A stretch of DNA of 64,000 nt from Chryseosolibacter sp035628595 (lineage in GTDB: Bacteria; Bacteroidota; Bacteroidia; Cytophagales; Cyclobacteriaceae): positions 12,443-76,442 of the forward strand of contig DASPJN010000138.1 in assembly GCA_035628595.1 (NCBI GenBank), read 5' to 3'. Positions 6,722 to 16,262 of the stretch are shown here, in pieces. Made by a program: the position numbers and the translations under genes. The first letter of the stretch is position 1. The number at the start of each line of letters is the position of its first letter. Below the pieces are notes generated by a model. It ran no database searches, had not been told where the DNA came from, and saw nothing but the letters and a program-made list of their open reading frames with translations.

Positions 6722-9700
6722 TTACGGTACAATCTTCAAGAAATTAGAAGCGTCACGATAAATTGCACCTGATGGCAAACCAACACTTGATGTTGGAATA
6801 TTTTCAATAATGACAACACCGTCACGACCAGTTCCATTACCTAGACCACCTTTCAAATAAACATCACCGCCCGCATTATTACCAGTTGTGTGTGCTTTAC
6901 CAGCAGCCAGTTTTAAATGTTGTCCAGTTGTTCTGCCAATTGTTGAAGTACCGTTTGCTGCTTCGATATAAAACGATTTATAAGTTGCTCCGTTTGTCAT
7001 TACAGACCTAAAACCAAATTCGTCAGTTGCGCCCCAAGTTGGCGTTTCAGCCCACAGGTATAAAGTATATTTATCATTTGCGGAAAGTGCTATAATACCT
7101 GAACCGCTTGAATCGCTTCCATGTAAAGCAATACCGTCAGGCGTTGAAATTGTACCAAATGAAGTAATTGTAACTGTTGAAGATTTCAACCCACCGGAAC
7201 CGTTTGATAATTGTATTAAATCAGTTGCGCCAGTTGTTGCAAATGCTGTTATACCCAACGTTGTGCGCATCGCGCTTGCAGATGTATCATCAATTAATGT
7301 ACGTGCAAATGATGATAGCGTAGTCGTTGTGTATGTATCACTCGCAGTTGTATAAATCATTTTATCCGCACTTGTTGACAGTCCTGCAATAGAATTTAAT
7401 CCTGCATCTGATATTGCAACCGTTGGGTTACCGCTTACACCATTACCATTACTAACAGAAATATTTGTACCTGCTGCAATACTTCTTTGTGCCCACGTGT
7501 TTGAAGCTGTTCTAACTGCAATACCTGTACTTGCCAACGCCTCTAAAGCGTATAGGTCTGCTGGTGCGTAAGATTCAATTATACCTGATGAGGTATTTCT
7601 TGTAAGAAAGACAGGAGTTGCTGACGCAGTTGATGCAGGTGCATCGTTAAACCAAATGTTTTCGCTCAAAGCAACACCAGTATATAATACTTTGAAGACA
7701 GAACCATTATTATTTTTTAAGTCCATCAAATTCCAAGTTGTATTTGCACCTGCGTCAAAAACAAAACCTCTATTGCCTGAACTGTACGTTCCCCCTAATT
7801 GTATCAGATTGCCCCTGAAATATCCCTCTCCATCTACATCTAATTTTGCAGAAGGTGAAGTCGTGCCGATACCCAAATTACCGTCAACATCCAAGAGCAT
7901 TTTAGCAGTACCCCAAGTAATCGTACTGTCTGCTGCACCAGAGGCATTTGTATACCAACTAAAGTTCCCTCCAATTTGATTGAATATTGATGAACCACCT
8001 AAAACCGCTTTTTTCCAAGAGCCTGTATAATAAACGTTGCTGCCAACATACTGCTCTGTACTTGCCTTGTTTGCCATCAACGTCAACGATGTGCCTATTT
8101 GCAGTTGAGTGTATGACGAATGATTTGCAGCCACTACACCGAGTCCAAGATTGCCTGAAGCATCAAGTCGCATTCTTTCAACTGCACTTGCATCTCGAAA
8201 GATGTGTTTGTTATTATCGTAATAATTTGCTTGGTCAGAGGTTCCACCAAGATATATTGAAGCACGACCACTTGCGTCATACAGTCTATGGTAACCATCG
8301 ACAGCGGTTTGATTTGCGAAGGTGGTTCCACGGAAACCAATATTGCCACCGTCAGTTAAGTCTAACTTATGCGCAGGTGTTGGAGCCAAACCAATACCCA
8401 CGTTACCGCTGATGTCGATGGCAAATCTTGAAACCGTATTTGTCCAAAGGCTTAACGAGTTGCTTGTATGGTCATACCTTACACGTCCAATTGATTGATT
8501 ATCTTCATCACCTAACCAAACCTCTGATTGACCTGCTGCCCTTCCTGCAATAGTAATAAATGACCTTGATGAATTGTTACTATCAAATATCGCTGCTGTT
8601 CCAACTGTTGGAGTCCAACTAATGGCAGATGAACCAGCAACAACGTGCAATTTGCTCGCTGGTGAATCGGTACCAATACCGAAATTTCCAGATTTAACGT
8701 TTACGTAAGAATCACCAGCACCGTACAAACGTGCGCTTGTCGACCCCGTTGCATCGTTAATAATTAAATTACCTGCTCCATTAGTTTCTTCACGCAATCG
8801 GATTACAGGGTTACTTGTTGAAGATTGGATAATGCGCAATTGGTCGTCACCACCAGAAGACTTTATATCAACTGTTTTTGATGGTGTCATACCGATACCG
8901 ATTTTTCCGTCAGGTGTCACTCGCATCTTTTCCGTTGACGTGCCAGCGTTTGCAGTAAATATTGCAATTGCACCAGAATTATCTGCACCAGAACGAAGAC
9001 CAACAACTGACGCAATTGTGTTATCAGTTGACCCGCTGTCTTGAATAGCAAAATCAAGAGCAACCCCAAACGTATCAGTTACATTTCCGGTTGATTCAAC
9101 TTTTAATCGAAGGGCACCCGCTCGTCCTGCTGTACTTGTGGTCGTTCTTATAGATTCAATTACAGGATAGGTTGAAGTGGTAACTTCTATATTAGATGCA
9201 AAATTCTTTTGCCCTGTTATCGTCTGACTTGTTCCAATAGTCACATAGTTAGCCGGTAATGTTGTGCCTGTAAAAGTATTAAATGCAGTTGTGGCCAACT
9301 TACTATTAATGCTCGTAAGTGTTGACGCTGAATAAGAATTGAAAGCAGATTTGTTTACGTATGTAGCTGGTAACGTTGAGCCTGTAAAAGTATTAAATGC
9401 GGTTGTGGCCAACTTACTATTAATGCTCGTAAGTGTTGACGCTGAATAGGTATTAAAGGCAGTCTTTGAAAGGTATGTTGCTGGTGCAGTCGTTCCGGTA
9501 AACGTGTTAAAAATCGTTCTATTCAACTTATTGTTAATACTTGTAAGTGTTGAAGCAGAATAAGAATTGAAATTTGCCTTTAATAGATAATTCGTTAAAT
9601 CGGTTGCCGTGTTTCCAGTGTATTCCAAGAAATCAGCCTCTGTCAAATATGTATTCTCTACCGTGTTAACAAATGAATTGAATGTACTTTCAGATACACC

Positions 9701-12004
9701 TACAATACTGATTACGTTTGATCCTGAACCCGCTGTACCCGTGCTGATTGTTTCACCGTCAACTGTATTCAAATTGATTGTTTGAAACGTAATTGCTATG
9801 TCGTTGTCTTCAAGATATTCAATTAAATCAAGTGAAAGTTGATTGTTCTTAATCTCGTTATCATACGACACAATTGAATATTTCTTATCACCGATTTGAA
9901 GCACGTTATAAAACTGAATGTTATTAGGGCATTTAATACTAAGCCTTACAAAGTCTTTAAACGTTGAACGTTGTTTCAGTTTATTATAACAATATAATTC
10001 AGCTAAGGAAGTGCCAGCACTACCTCCGCTGTAATCAGTCACGTTAACCTCCGATACGTACATATCCAAATCGGAACCCGGCCCGACTCTAAAGCAATAG
10101 AATCCTAAATATTTTTGTGTTGATAATGTAAACGTTGCGGTAACAGCACTAAATGAACCAGTTCCGCTATTGATTGTAAAACCTGATATAGTGGTGAATG
10201 TTTCGTTATCATCGCTTGATAATAGTGAAACTACGCCATTGGGAACATAACCACCGGATTCAGGATTATCATTTTTAACTCGTATAGTTACTTCGTAATC
10301 GCCAGCAGCAAATAATCCTTGCGTTAGTTTCTTGGAACTACTTGTACCGAATGCCCTAACGTCATTTGATAAACCTCCTAAATATGTCCAAGCTGTACCT
10401 GTTCCTACTTCGTCCCACGGGTTTAAAGATGCTCCATCGAAGGAATAATTTTCGAATTGAGTAATGCCCTCATAATTTTTCCAAGTCGTTGTTACACCTG
10501 TACCTATCAATAAAGTTCCAATATCATCGTCATTTAATGTGTCGGCAAACGTTATTGTATCTTCGCCTTTTGCTATTGCTGTCGTACCACTAACTGAAGC
10601 GGTGTAAAATTTATCGAATGTGACGCTGCTTGTATATATTTTATAACCTTGAATTGAATCGAATTGAAGCGTATACGTTTCAAAGGCTGTTTCGCCTTTT
10701 GTAATTTCAATTGTTAACTCATAATCATCGCTTTCAGAAATAGCAAACAGGGCTGGATTGACCAATTTATATTCCTTCCAACCTCTCACCATTCGCTGTG
10801 GTGCATCTAAAACGCTGCCTCCACCTATGCGGGTTAACTTGAAAGTTAAGAATGGTAGTTCTCGTCTATGAGCACTTGCTGCAAATGTTATTGATAAATC
10901 AACATTTGCAATAAAATTAAAGGTATCACCGGTACCAATTTTTTCAGCAAAGAAACTATCTGACGTAAAGTATGCCGTTGCAGCTTCATATTCCTTGTAT
11001 GCGCGTAAACGTGTATACTTACCGTTGAGTTCTTCATTTGATTCATACCACTCGAACTCGTCAAAGTTTCCATTATTCCAACCATCTATGTTTTCGTCAA
11101 AAGTACCGTTGTCAAATACGTTTGTGCCGCCGATATTCTTATTAGCAAACGTTAATTCAAGTTTTGCAAATGGCTCAACCTTTGAAAGTTCGCTATCCAA
11201 ATAATAGTGATTGTCTGTTACATCAATATTTCTGTTATTAATTGAGGTACTTGTATACGTTGCACCCGTGTTGTATGTGTGAATTGGACTTATTAATTCA
11301 TTCTTTTGGGTAATGATATATTTACCGTTCGCTTGAATTAAAGAAACGTTGTACGGTTTCAATATTGATTCAATAACATCATAACAGTTTGCAAAGCTTG
11401 CCTTTCCTTTCTTTACTTCAACAAAGCGGGTTGAATTAACTGACACTTGTTCTAATACACGGTCTGCGCTTGTCATTAAATCAGTTTCCTGAATGTTCAA
11501 TTGAACATCAATAAACAATTCAATACCAGTTTCAAATAGTGCGTCCTGAACGCATTCTATCTGCGTTCTAAATCCATCAATATAAATGAATGGCAATTGC
11601 TTCAAGTCGCTTAACCCGTCCGTTGCAGTCAGGTTGATAACATAGCTGTTATCTAAAAAGCTACGCGTAATGAATTCAGGTTTAAGCCAGCCAACGAAAT
11701 AATCGTTTACACCTTCGTCCAAATCAGTATGCAATATTTCTATTTGCCAGTCTTTGTACTCACTCTCTAAAAGTTCATCATAGTTCGAATTCTCATCAAC
11801 GAAGAAAGCAAAATTGATTTCGCTTGGATATATAATACCTTCAATATCGTTGCGGCCACCACGGTAACGATGCTGCAACGGTGTTGTTGTATATGATAGT
11901 AATTCTGTACTGCTTCCACCAAAACCTAATTTGTTTAGATTAACTGTGAAGATGTTGCCATAACTGTCTTTAACTTTTGAAAAATATTTTGTGCCGTATG
12001 CCAT
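6722..12004 (-). CDS. Tail hub / tail fibre protein
   Basis: At 1760 residues this is the largest gene in the prophage and the last big one in the late operon. Residues 1-170 resemble the tail-hub N-terminus of Bacteroidota siphophages (RYRGGRNDIEGIIYPSEI, GWLKPEFITRSF), and residues to about 760 continue as hub and carbohydrate-module-like beta segments. Residues about 790-930 hold 38-residue repeats (FNTFTGTT.PATY...SYSASTLTSINSKL). From about 990 on, many GIGT..P..KLDV units mark a trimeric beta-helical shaft. It ends SGAIYRDASNFLKIVP, as fibres often do before a chaperone domain, which is here a separate ORF. It should recognise the host surface. Its start has a near-match leader element GTATTAT. 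Confidence 0.85.
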   Translation of the reverse strand: MAYGTKYFSKVKDSYGNIFTVNLNKLGFGGSSTELLSYTTTPLQHRYRGGRNDIEGIIYPSEINFAFFVDENSNYDELLESEYKDWQIEILHTDLDEGVNDYFVGWLKPEFITRSFLDNSYVINLTATDGLSDLKQLPFIYIDGFRTQIECVQDALFETGIELFIDVQLNIQETDLMTSADRVLEQVSVNSTRFVEVKKGKASFANCYDVIESILKPYNVSLIQANGKYIITQKNELISPIHTYNTGATYTSTSINNRNIDVTDNHYYLDSELSKVEPFAKLELTFANKNIGGTNVFDNGTFDENIDGWNNGNFDEFEWYESNEELNGKYTRLRAYKEYEAATAYFTSDSFFAEKIGTGDTFNFIANVDLSITFAASAHRRELPFLTFKLTRIGGGSVLDAPQRMVRGWKEYKLVNPALFAISESDDYELTIEITKGETAFETYTLQFDSIQGYKIYTSSVTFDKFYTASVSGTTAIAKGEDTITFADTLNDDDIGTLLIGTGVTTTWKNYEGITQFENYSFDGASLNPWDEVGTGTAWTYLGGLSNDVRAFGTSSSKKLTQGLFAAGDYEVTIRVKNDNPESGGYVPNGVVSLLSSDDNETFTTISGFTINSGTGSFSAVTATFTLSTQKYLGFYCFRVGPGSDLDMYVSEVNVTDYSGGSAGTSLAELYCYNKLKQRSTFKDFVRLSIKCPNNIQFYNVLQIGDKKYSIVSYDNEIKNNQLSLDLIEYLEDNDIAITFQTINLNTVDGETISTGTAGSGSNVISIVGVSESTFNSFVNTVENTYLTEADFLEYTGNTATDLTNYLLKANFNSYSASTLTSINNKLNRTIFNTFTGTTAPATYLSKTAFNTYSASTLTSINSKLATTAFNTFTGSTLPATYVNKSAFNSYSASTLTSINSKLATTAFNTFTGTTLPANYVTIGTSQTITGQKNFASNIEVTTSTYPVIESIRTTTSTAGRAGALRLKVESTGNVTDTFGVALDFAIQDSGSTDNTIASVVGLRSGADNSGAIAIFTANAGTSTEKMRVTPDGKIGIGMTPSKTVDIKSSGGDDQLRIIQSSTSNPVIRLREETNGAGNLIINDATGSTSARLYGAGDSYVNVKSGNFGIGTDSPASKLHVVAGSSAISWTPTVGTAAIFDSNNSSRSFITIAGRAAGQSEVWLGDEDNQSIGRVRYDHTSNSLSLWTNTVSRFAIDISGNVGIGLAPTPAHKLDLTDGGNIGFRGTTFANQTAVDGYHRLYDASGRASIYLGGTSDQANYYDNNKHIFRDASAVERMRLDASGNLGLGVVAANHSSYTQLQIGTSLTLMANKASTEQYVGSNVYYTGSWKKAVLGGSSIFNQIGGNFSWYTNASGAADSTITWGTAKMLLDVDGNLGIGTTSPSAKLDVDGEGYFRGNLIQLGGTYSSGNRGFVFDAGANTTWNLMDLKNNNGSVFKVLYTGVALSENIWFNDAPASTASATPVFLTRNTSSGIIESYAPADLYALEALASTGIAVRTASNTWAQRSIAAGTNISVSNGNGVSGNPTVAISDAGLNSIAGLSTSADKMIYTTASDTYTTTTLSSFARTLIDDTSASAMRTTLGITAFATTGATDLIQLSNGSGGLKSSTVTITSFGTISTPDGIALHGSDSSGSGIIALSANDKYTLYLWAETPTWGATDEFGFRSVMTNGATYKSFYIEAANGTSTIGRTTGQHLKLAAGKAHTTGNNAGGDVYLKGGLGNGTGRDGVVIIENIPTSSVGLPSGAIYRDASNFLKIVP
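9238..9600 (-). repeat. 114-bp tandem repeats in the fibre gene
   Basis: At least three copies of a 114-base (38-codon) unit encode the FNTFTG...SASTLTSINSKL segment. Equivalent points fall at 9271, 9385 and 9499. The first two copies are nearly identical in DNA and the third is diverged, which suggests recent duplication. Such repeats lengthen or shorten the fibre shaft by recombination. Confidence 0.75.
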
Positions 12005-12029
12005 TTATAATACTTAATTATCTATCTGT

Positions 12030-14126
12030 TTATTTTCTTCTGCGTTCAACTTCTTTGAAGACCAAATAAAGGTCTTCACCCTTAACTTTTACATCTGCAA
12101 CAATTCCTTTACTTCCTGCTTGGTCAAGCATGCGCATAGACTGTCCGTGATTGAATACACGACTGCCAGCAGGTAGCGAAACGAGTTCTGCACCCTGTTC
12201 TCCGACCATGGATAAACCTTGCTGTCTCGGAACTATACCACCGTCCTGAAAAGCCGGTATAGCGTTAAAGAGTGCGGTAACACCAGCCACCGCAATCGCT
12301 GCGGTCACCAAACCAAAAACGCCCTTAGAGCCTACCTCCTTTGCCACGGCCCCGGCTATTGCTTGCGCTAATAAACCTTGAATTATTTTTTTAATACCGT
12401 TTAACATTCCTTTTACAAGACCTGCAAAACTTGCCTCTGCTTCTGTGTTCATTCCAACCATAGCCGCACCTAGTGTGTCAAGTGCGCCAACTGCCGTGGT
12501 TCCAATCACTTCGCTAAATTGGGAACCGAAGCCAGCCCAAGCGGAACCTAATTCTTGCGATTTCCAAGTCATGACGTCAGTCCAATCGGAAAAGGATTGA
12601 AACTCCTGCTCGTTCTTTGGTGTAAATAAAACAGCTTCTTTGTTTTCTGATTTAATGTCTGTGCCACCTTGCAGGTCATTCATTGAAAAACTTGCCGCAT
12701 CCGGTTTAGGCATTTCAAGTTTAAAACTTGATGTGGCATTCTTTATTTCCTTTTTTATTACTGCTGCAGCTCCTTTGCCTTGTTGTTCTGCTTCATCAAG
12801 CGTTATCAGTTCAATCGGTTCTGCTCTTAATACGTTATCAATTCCTTCCTTGAAATTCTGTCCAATACCCGTTGCAAATTCTAAGGAGTTAGTCAAAACG
12901 TTTTGCATAGCGGTTGCATAAATCATTGGTATCTTTTCGAATTCACCTTTGAAAACTGCACTTATCAATTGACCAGCACTTGAAAAGACATCGTAAATGT
13001 TTTTGCCAACTAGCTTGATAACATCCCACAAGTTTTTGAACCAAAAGACAACCTGTTCAATTGAATATCTGAACAGCATGGATTTATTATACAGGTCGAT
13101 AAAATAGTTTATCATATCAACCGTACCTTTTACTATGCCTCTTATTGCAACAACTGCAATATCAATAAGGTCTGCTTTCAGTTCCGTCCACATAGTTGAA
13201 GAACCGCCAAACATCTGCACCCATACTTTATTTAAGTCTTCATTCGCTTGTGTTAAATGTAATTGCGCCTTCACAGTTTCGTTGACATTATTTGTCATAT
13301 CAGCGAAAGAAAGATTTGCGTCACCCAACATTTTGACGAAACGAATTCCAGCGTCTTCACCAGCACCACCGAAAACATCTGCTAATACTTGACCGACCTG
13401 TTTACTATCATCTTTAAACCCTGCCAACTTTTGACTAACCTTTTGAATTGCTTGAAAGGTTGTCAACGAGCCATTTGCAATACTTGACTGAATTTCTTCT
13501 GATGATATGCCGATTGCAGTTAATGCGTCACGGGTTGCAGGTGTCATTTCGCGCAATCTTAAACCAGCTTCTTTAATTGCATCTGCGCCTTTGTCAGAAT
13601 ATATACCTTCGTTTATTGATTGAGTTATGACTGCAAAAGCTTCGTCAGCAGTTGCGCCAACTGTTGCGAATTGTGCGGGGTATTCGCGCAACATGTCCAA
13701 AAATTCCTCTGAACCAGTTTGAGCATAGCCGTCCCGGATCATATCCAAAGCCTGTGGAATACCAATTCCCATTTCTTTAGAAACTGCGCGAGCAGATTCC
13801 AACAACTTGTCAAAATCCAAATTGAATGTTTCCGAAATTGCTTTTGCCTTTGCGGTTGCATCGACAAGGGTTTGCCCTTCAAGACCTAATGATTGAAGTT
13901 TGTTTCTTAATTCGCCAATCTTCTGCGAAAATTCAAATACTTGTTTGCCCGCTGCAACGATGGAACCAACGGCAAATGCTCCTGCGATCATTCCACCGAT
14001 TTGCTTTATGCCCGCTGAAAACTTGGATACTTGCCCTTTTGCAGAATCCAAAGCCTGTCTTAATTCTGCACTATTAGCAGCAATATTTAAAATTAAATCT
14101 GTCTGTAGCTTATTACCTGCACTCAT
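12030..14126 (-). CDS. Tail tape measure protein
   Basis: The 698-residue protein has the typical order of a tape measure: an N-terminal coiled coil (residues about 10-45), a hydrophobic stretch (IGGMIAGAFAVGSIVAAG), a TP901-type core with repeated small helices (GIPQALDMIRDGYAQTGSEEFLDMLREYPAQF), further membrane-type helices around 330-400, and a glycine/alanine-rich hydrophobic segment near 570-620. Gene order, directly after the tail chaperone and before the hub, agrees. Its length should set tail length; it is on the short side, implying a short flexible tail. The leader contains a long hairpin built on GTATTTA/TAAATAC (14130-14156). Confidence 0.9.
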   Translation of the reverse strand: MSAGNKLQTDLILNIAANSAELRQALDSAKGQVSKFSAGIKQIGGMIAGAFAVGSIVAAGKQVFEFSQKIGELRNKLQSLGLEGQTLVDATAKAKAISETFNLDFDKLLESARAVSKEMGIGIPQALDMIRDGYAQTGSEEFLDMLREYPAQFATVGATADEAFAVITQSINEGIYSDKGADAIKEAGLRLREMTPATRDALTAIGISSEEIQSSIANGSLTTFQAIQKVSQKLAGFKDDSKQVGQVLADVFGGAGEDAGIRFVKMLGDANLSFADMTNNVNETVKAQLHLTQANEDLNKVWVQMFGGSSTMWTELKADLIDIAVVAIRGIVKGTVDMINYFIDLYNKSMLFRYSIEQVVFWFKNLWDVIKLVGKNIYDVFSSAGQLISAVFKGEFEKIPMIYATAMQNVLTNSLEFATGIGQNFKEGIDNVLRAEPIELITLDEAEQQGKGAAAVIKKEIKNATSSFKLEMPKPDAASFSMNDLQGGTDIKSENKEAVLFTPKNEQEFQSFSDWTDVMTWKSQELGSAWAGFGSQFSEVIGTTAVGALDTLGAAMVGMNTEAEASFAGLVKGMLNGIKKIIQGLLAQAIAGAVAKEVGSKGVFGLVTAAIAVAGVTALFNAIPAFQDGGIVPRQQGLSMVGEQGAELVSLPAGSRVFNHGQSMRMLDQAGSKGIVADVKVKGEDLYLVFKEVERRRK

Positions 14127-14129
14127 TTA

Positions 14130-14157
14130 GTATTTACAATCATCTGATTATAAATAC
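14130..14157 (-). promoter_or_regulatory. Palindromic leader hairpin before the tape measure gene
   Basis: GTATTTA pairs with TAAATAC and, inside it, AATCA with TGATT, leaving a two-base loop. The downstream arm ends three bases before the ATG at 14126. It is the long-spaced form of the recurrent GTATTTAT leader element and could sequester or present the start region. Confidence 0.45.
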
Positions 14158-14172
14158 CCCGACAAATAATGT

Positions 14173-14546
14173 TTAATTCTTATTAATGATTGATTTGATG
14201 AATGCAAAGTCTTCTTTTGTTATCCATGCAGTTGAAACTGGTATTTGCTTTGTTGTCTCTGATTGAAGTTTATATAAATCTTTTGGCTGTTTGATCTTCT
14301 TTGTATTTGCCATGCTGGATTTAACAACGAAAAAGCTAATGTTTCTCAATTCGTTTTGCAATAGAGAAATGTAACTGTCGTCTATTGTATTCTTCATATG
14401 AAGAATATATGAAGCTTGTACAGGTGTTAACTGATCGAAGTCGGAAATGGAATAATTGAAATGAGCAACAAAAAGAGAAAGAAGATAATTGTAATTATAA
14501 TTATCTTCTTTGCTGTCTATGTCTGTGCTGCTTTTGCTTCCAGCAT
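14173..14546 (-). CDS. Tail assembly chaperone, frameshift extension (T part)
   Basis: This frame is open from the slippery site to TAA at 14173, giving 124 residues including NYSISDFDQLTPVQASYILHMKNTIDDSYISLLQNELRN, the usual kind of helical T-domain. A Met at 14397 could start a 74-residue protein, but the 50 codons before it are open and look coding, which is expected if the frame is entered from the preceding gene by -1 slippage. The resulting GT fusion (about 225 residues) would bind the tape measure protein, while G alone binds GT and tail-tube protein, as in lambda gpG/gpGT. Confidence 0.75.
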
Positions 14547-14849
14547 CTTTTTTTTTGCTTCTGATGAAAGGAAAACATTTAATACATCTTCTGAAACTAT
14601 TTTTAAGAAATCAGCAAATGAACCTGCCAAAATATCTTCTGCCTGTTCTGCTGATATATCAAATACTTTACCCTCAAGCTTAAAACCTCTTTTGAGTGCT
14701 TCAATAAAAAGTACTTCTATTTGTGTGGGATCATTTAAGACGCTTTCAAAATCTGATAGTTTTAACTTGCCCTTTGCACATACGTTTTTTATAACTGCAA
14801 AGTCAATCGTGCATGGTAATTCCTGTTCTTTGTATTTGATATAATTCAT
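14517..14849 (-). CDS. Tail assembly chaperone (G part)
   Basis: The 110-residue acidic helical protein (FAVIKNVCAKGKLKLSDFESVL...EQAEDILAGSFADFLKIV) lies between the tail tube and tape measure genes, the fixed place of tail assembly chaperones. Codons 98-101 are GCA AAA AAA AAG, a strong A AAA AAG slippery heptamer, nine codons before the frame-0 stop. Most ribosomes should make this short form and a minority the GT fusion. It acts only during tail assembly and is absent from virions in the family. The plus-strand open frame over this gene is a shadow. Confidence 0.8.
   Translation of the reverse strand: MNYIKYKEQELPCTIDFAVIKNVCAKGKLKLSDFESVLNDPTQIEVLFIEALKRGFKLEGKVFDISAEQAEDILAGSFADFLKIVSEDVLNVFLSSEAKKKMLEAKAAQT
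14547..14556 (-). promoter_or_regulatory. -1 ribosomal frameshift site (A-AAA-AAG)
   Basis: A run of nine A then G on the coding strand gives the A AAA AAG heptamer in frame 0 (codons 99-101). Slipping back one base enters a frame that is open for 124 codons. Position and reading-frame geometry are as in lambda-like tail chaperones. Confidence 0.75.
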
Positions 14850-14868
14850 TCAATTATGTGTCAGATAA

Positions 14869-15354
14869 TTATGATGTTGCTTTTGTTAAGTCGCTTGTGC
14901 CCTGTAACGATATGTCAAATGACCAAGGGTTACCAGCATCAGCACTTGCAGAAAATGAAGTCAACAACGCTGTACCGCTTTGGTAGTTGTTTGCTCCCAT
15001 TTTCAAAAACACTTTAATTGAGGTTGATCTTTGCTTAATCAATTCCAAAAGTTGTGCGCCACTTGTTGCGCCAACAACGTAAGATGAACCAGATGCAGGG
15101 TGGTAAGCTTCGTTTGTAATATCCAAAAATATACCTGATGCCTCCATCGAAAAGCGTTTATACGTAGGTGCAACCATTTCAACAAAATCATTTTCAAAAA
15201 CCGTTATTGTTGTTGTATCAACTTCATAAGAGAATGAAATGTTTTGAAGGCCCATTACTATAGTACCTCCTGTTGATGCTGTGCCTCCTGTTGCGACCAC
15301 AAGAAAACCGTTTGAGCCGTCGAAATATTTTAAATCACTTGATTGTATAGCCAT
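14869..15354 (-). CDS. Major tail tube protein
   Basis: The 161-residue protein is rich in Gly, Ser, Thr and beta strands (FLVVATGGTASTGGTIVMGLQNISFSYEVDTTTITVFENDF), and ends with SFDISLQGTSDL, typical of the TP901-1/lambda V-type tube fold. It sits between the tail terminator and chaperone genes, the canonical order. It should polymerise as hexamer rings around the tape measure to form the tail tube. The leader contains TTATTTAT about 20 bases before ATG. Confidence 0.85.
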   Translation of the reverse strand: MAIQSSDLKYFDGSNGFLVVATGGTASTGGTIVMGLQNISFSYEVDTTTITVFENDFVEMVAPTYKRFSMEASGIFLDITNEAYHPASGSSYVVGATSGAQLLELIKQRSTSIKVFLKMGANNYQSGTALLTSFSASADAGNPWSFDISLQGTSDLTKATS

Positions 15355-15389
15355 TATTTGTTTTTATGCTTTATAAATAATTATAATAA

Positions 15390-15761
15390 TTAGTACTGCA
15401 ATTCATATTGCAGAAACATCGTGTATATGTTTAGTTCGGTGTCTTTAAATCTATCTTCATTGTTAAGCCTGATATGATTCACCGACAAACAATCCACACT
15501 TTGCTTTATATAAATACTAAGCTGATCGAGAATTGATAGCTGATTATTGGAAGGAACATTTATTTTGATTTCTAAAGCAAATATTTTTAATGCTTCACCT
15601 TCGAAGGTTGAAACGTTGCTGGTATTATTAACCTCATACGTAACTGTAACCTCATTCAATAATTCATCAGATGGCAAATCAAAATAGTATACATGACTTG
15701 TTGTGCCTGAAACAGCACCTTTAATTGACGTATATATCTGTTCTAAAAGTTCGGTATTCAT
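15390..15761 (-). CDS. Tail terminator / completion-type protein
   Basis: The preferred start is the ATG at 15761 (MNTELLEQIYTSIKG), since a GTATTTAT element lies six bases upstream; a longer open frame begins at 15797 but adds an unlikely hydrophobic leader. The protein has 123 residues with the alternating helix and strand pattern of tail terminators (N-terminal helix, TVTYEV strand, IFALEIKINV, C-terminal FLQYELQY). Its place between gp10-like and tail tube genes supports the role of capping the tail tube. Assignment is by position and shape, not by a clear motif. Confidence 0.65.
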   Translation of the reverse strand: MNTELLEQIYTSIKGAVSGTTSHVYYFDLPSDELLNEVTVTYEVNNTSNVSTFEGEALKIFALEIKINVPSNNQLSILDQLSIYIKQSVDCLSVNHIRLNNEDRFKDTELNIYTMFLQYELQY

Positions 15762-15767
15762 ATAGAG

Positions 15768-15775
15768 ATAAATAC
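15768..15775 (-). promoter_or_regulatory. GTATTTAT leader element before the tail terminator
   Basis: GTATTTAT ends six bases before the ATG at 15761. Its spacing agrees with other short-spaced examples and decides the start of this gene. Confidence 0.45.
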
Positions 15776-15798
15776 CAGACAAATAACAAATTGGCAAC

Positions 15799-16260
15799 TT
15801 ACCTTTTGCCTCTGCGTAATCGCTTTGTATGCTTCTTTAGCGACTTATTGATAAGCCGCAAAAAGTTAGTCGAAACAAACTTAATTATATTTGGTGCAGC
15901 CTTTTGGTGTGATTGAATTATGAATGGCTTTCTCGCAATTGAACCTCTGTTAGCTTTATTCTTGTAGTACTTGGAATTTCCTTTTGTTGATCGTACCCTA
16001 GTCCCTTTTTCAAGAAACTTAACATGGAAGACTTTGCGTTTGTATCCAATTGATACACCTGTTTTTGTTCTTGGTGTTTTGGATATCATAACATTCTCCG
16101 CAATTTCTTGTGAAGGTGAGTCAGCAATTAATTGTTCCTTCGCAATATTTGCTGCCTGCCTGTTTATGTCGTATTGAATTTTCTCATTTAAATCATTTGG
16201 CAATTCCGACAACATCTTCAATACTGCATCAAGTCCATCAAGTTCCAATTTGAATTTCAT
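15799..16260 (-). CDS. HK97 gp10-like head-tail/tail component
   Basis: The 153-residue protein opens with LDGLDAVLKMLSELPNDLNEKI, the alternating helix start of the HK97 gp10 family, followed by TGVSIGYKRKVFHVKFLEKGTRVRSTKG, where FLEKGT is the family hallmark, and a basic C-terminus. It lies between the head-tail joining gene and tail terminator as in HK97. It is a minor structural protein at the head-tail junction. Start ATG agrees with the conserved N-terminus. Confidence 0.85.
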   Translation of the reverse strand: MKFKLELDGLDAVLKMLSELPNDLNEKIQYDINRQAANIAKEQLIADSPSQEIAENVMISKTPRTKTGVSIGYKRKVFHVKFLEKGTRVRSTKGNSKYYKNKANRGSIARKPFIIQSHQKAAPNIIKFVSTNFLRLINKSLKKHTKRLRRGKR

Positions 16261-16262
16261 AC

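Noticed and set aside
6058..12004. Retron or diversity-generating retroelement, suggested by structured RNA and repeated fibre gene
   Set aside because: No reverse transcriptase gene is present and the fibre repeats are ordinary tandem protein repeats.
14461..14844. Plus-strand open frame of 127 codons over the tail chaperone
   Set aside because: It is the antisense shadow of the chaperone, with a low-complexity start (KKRKKIIVIIII) and no supporting context.
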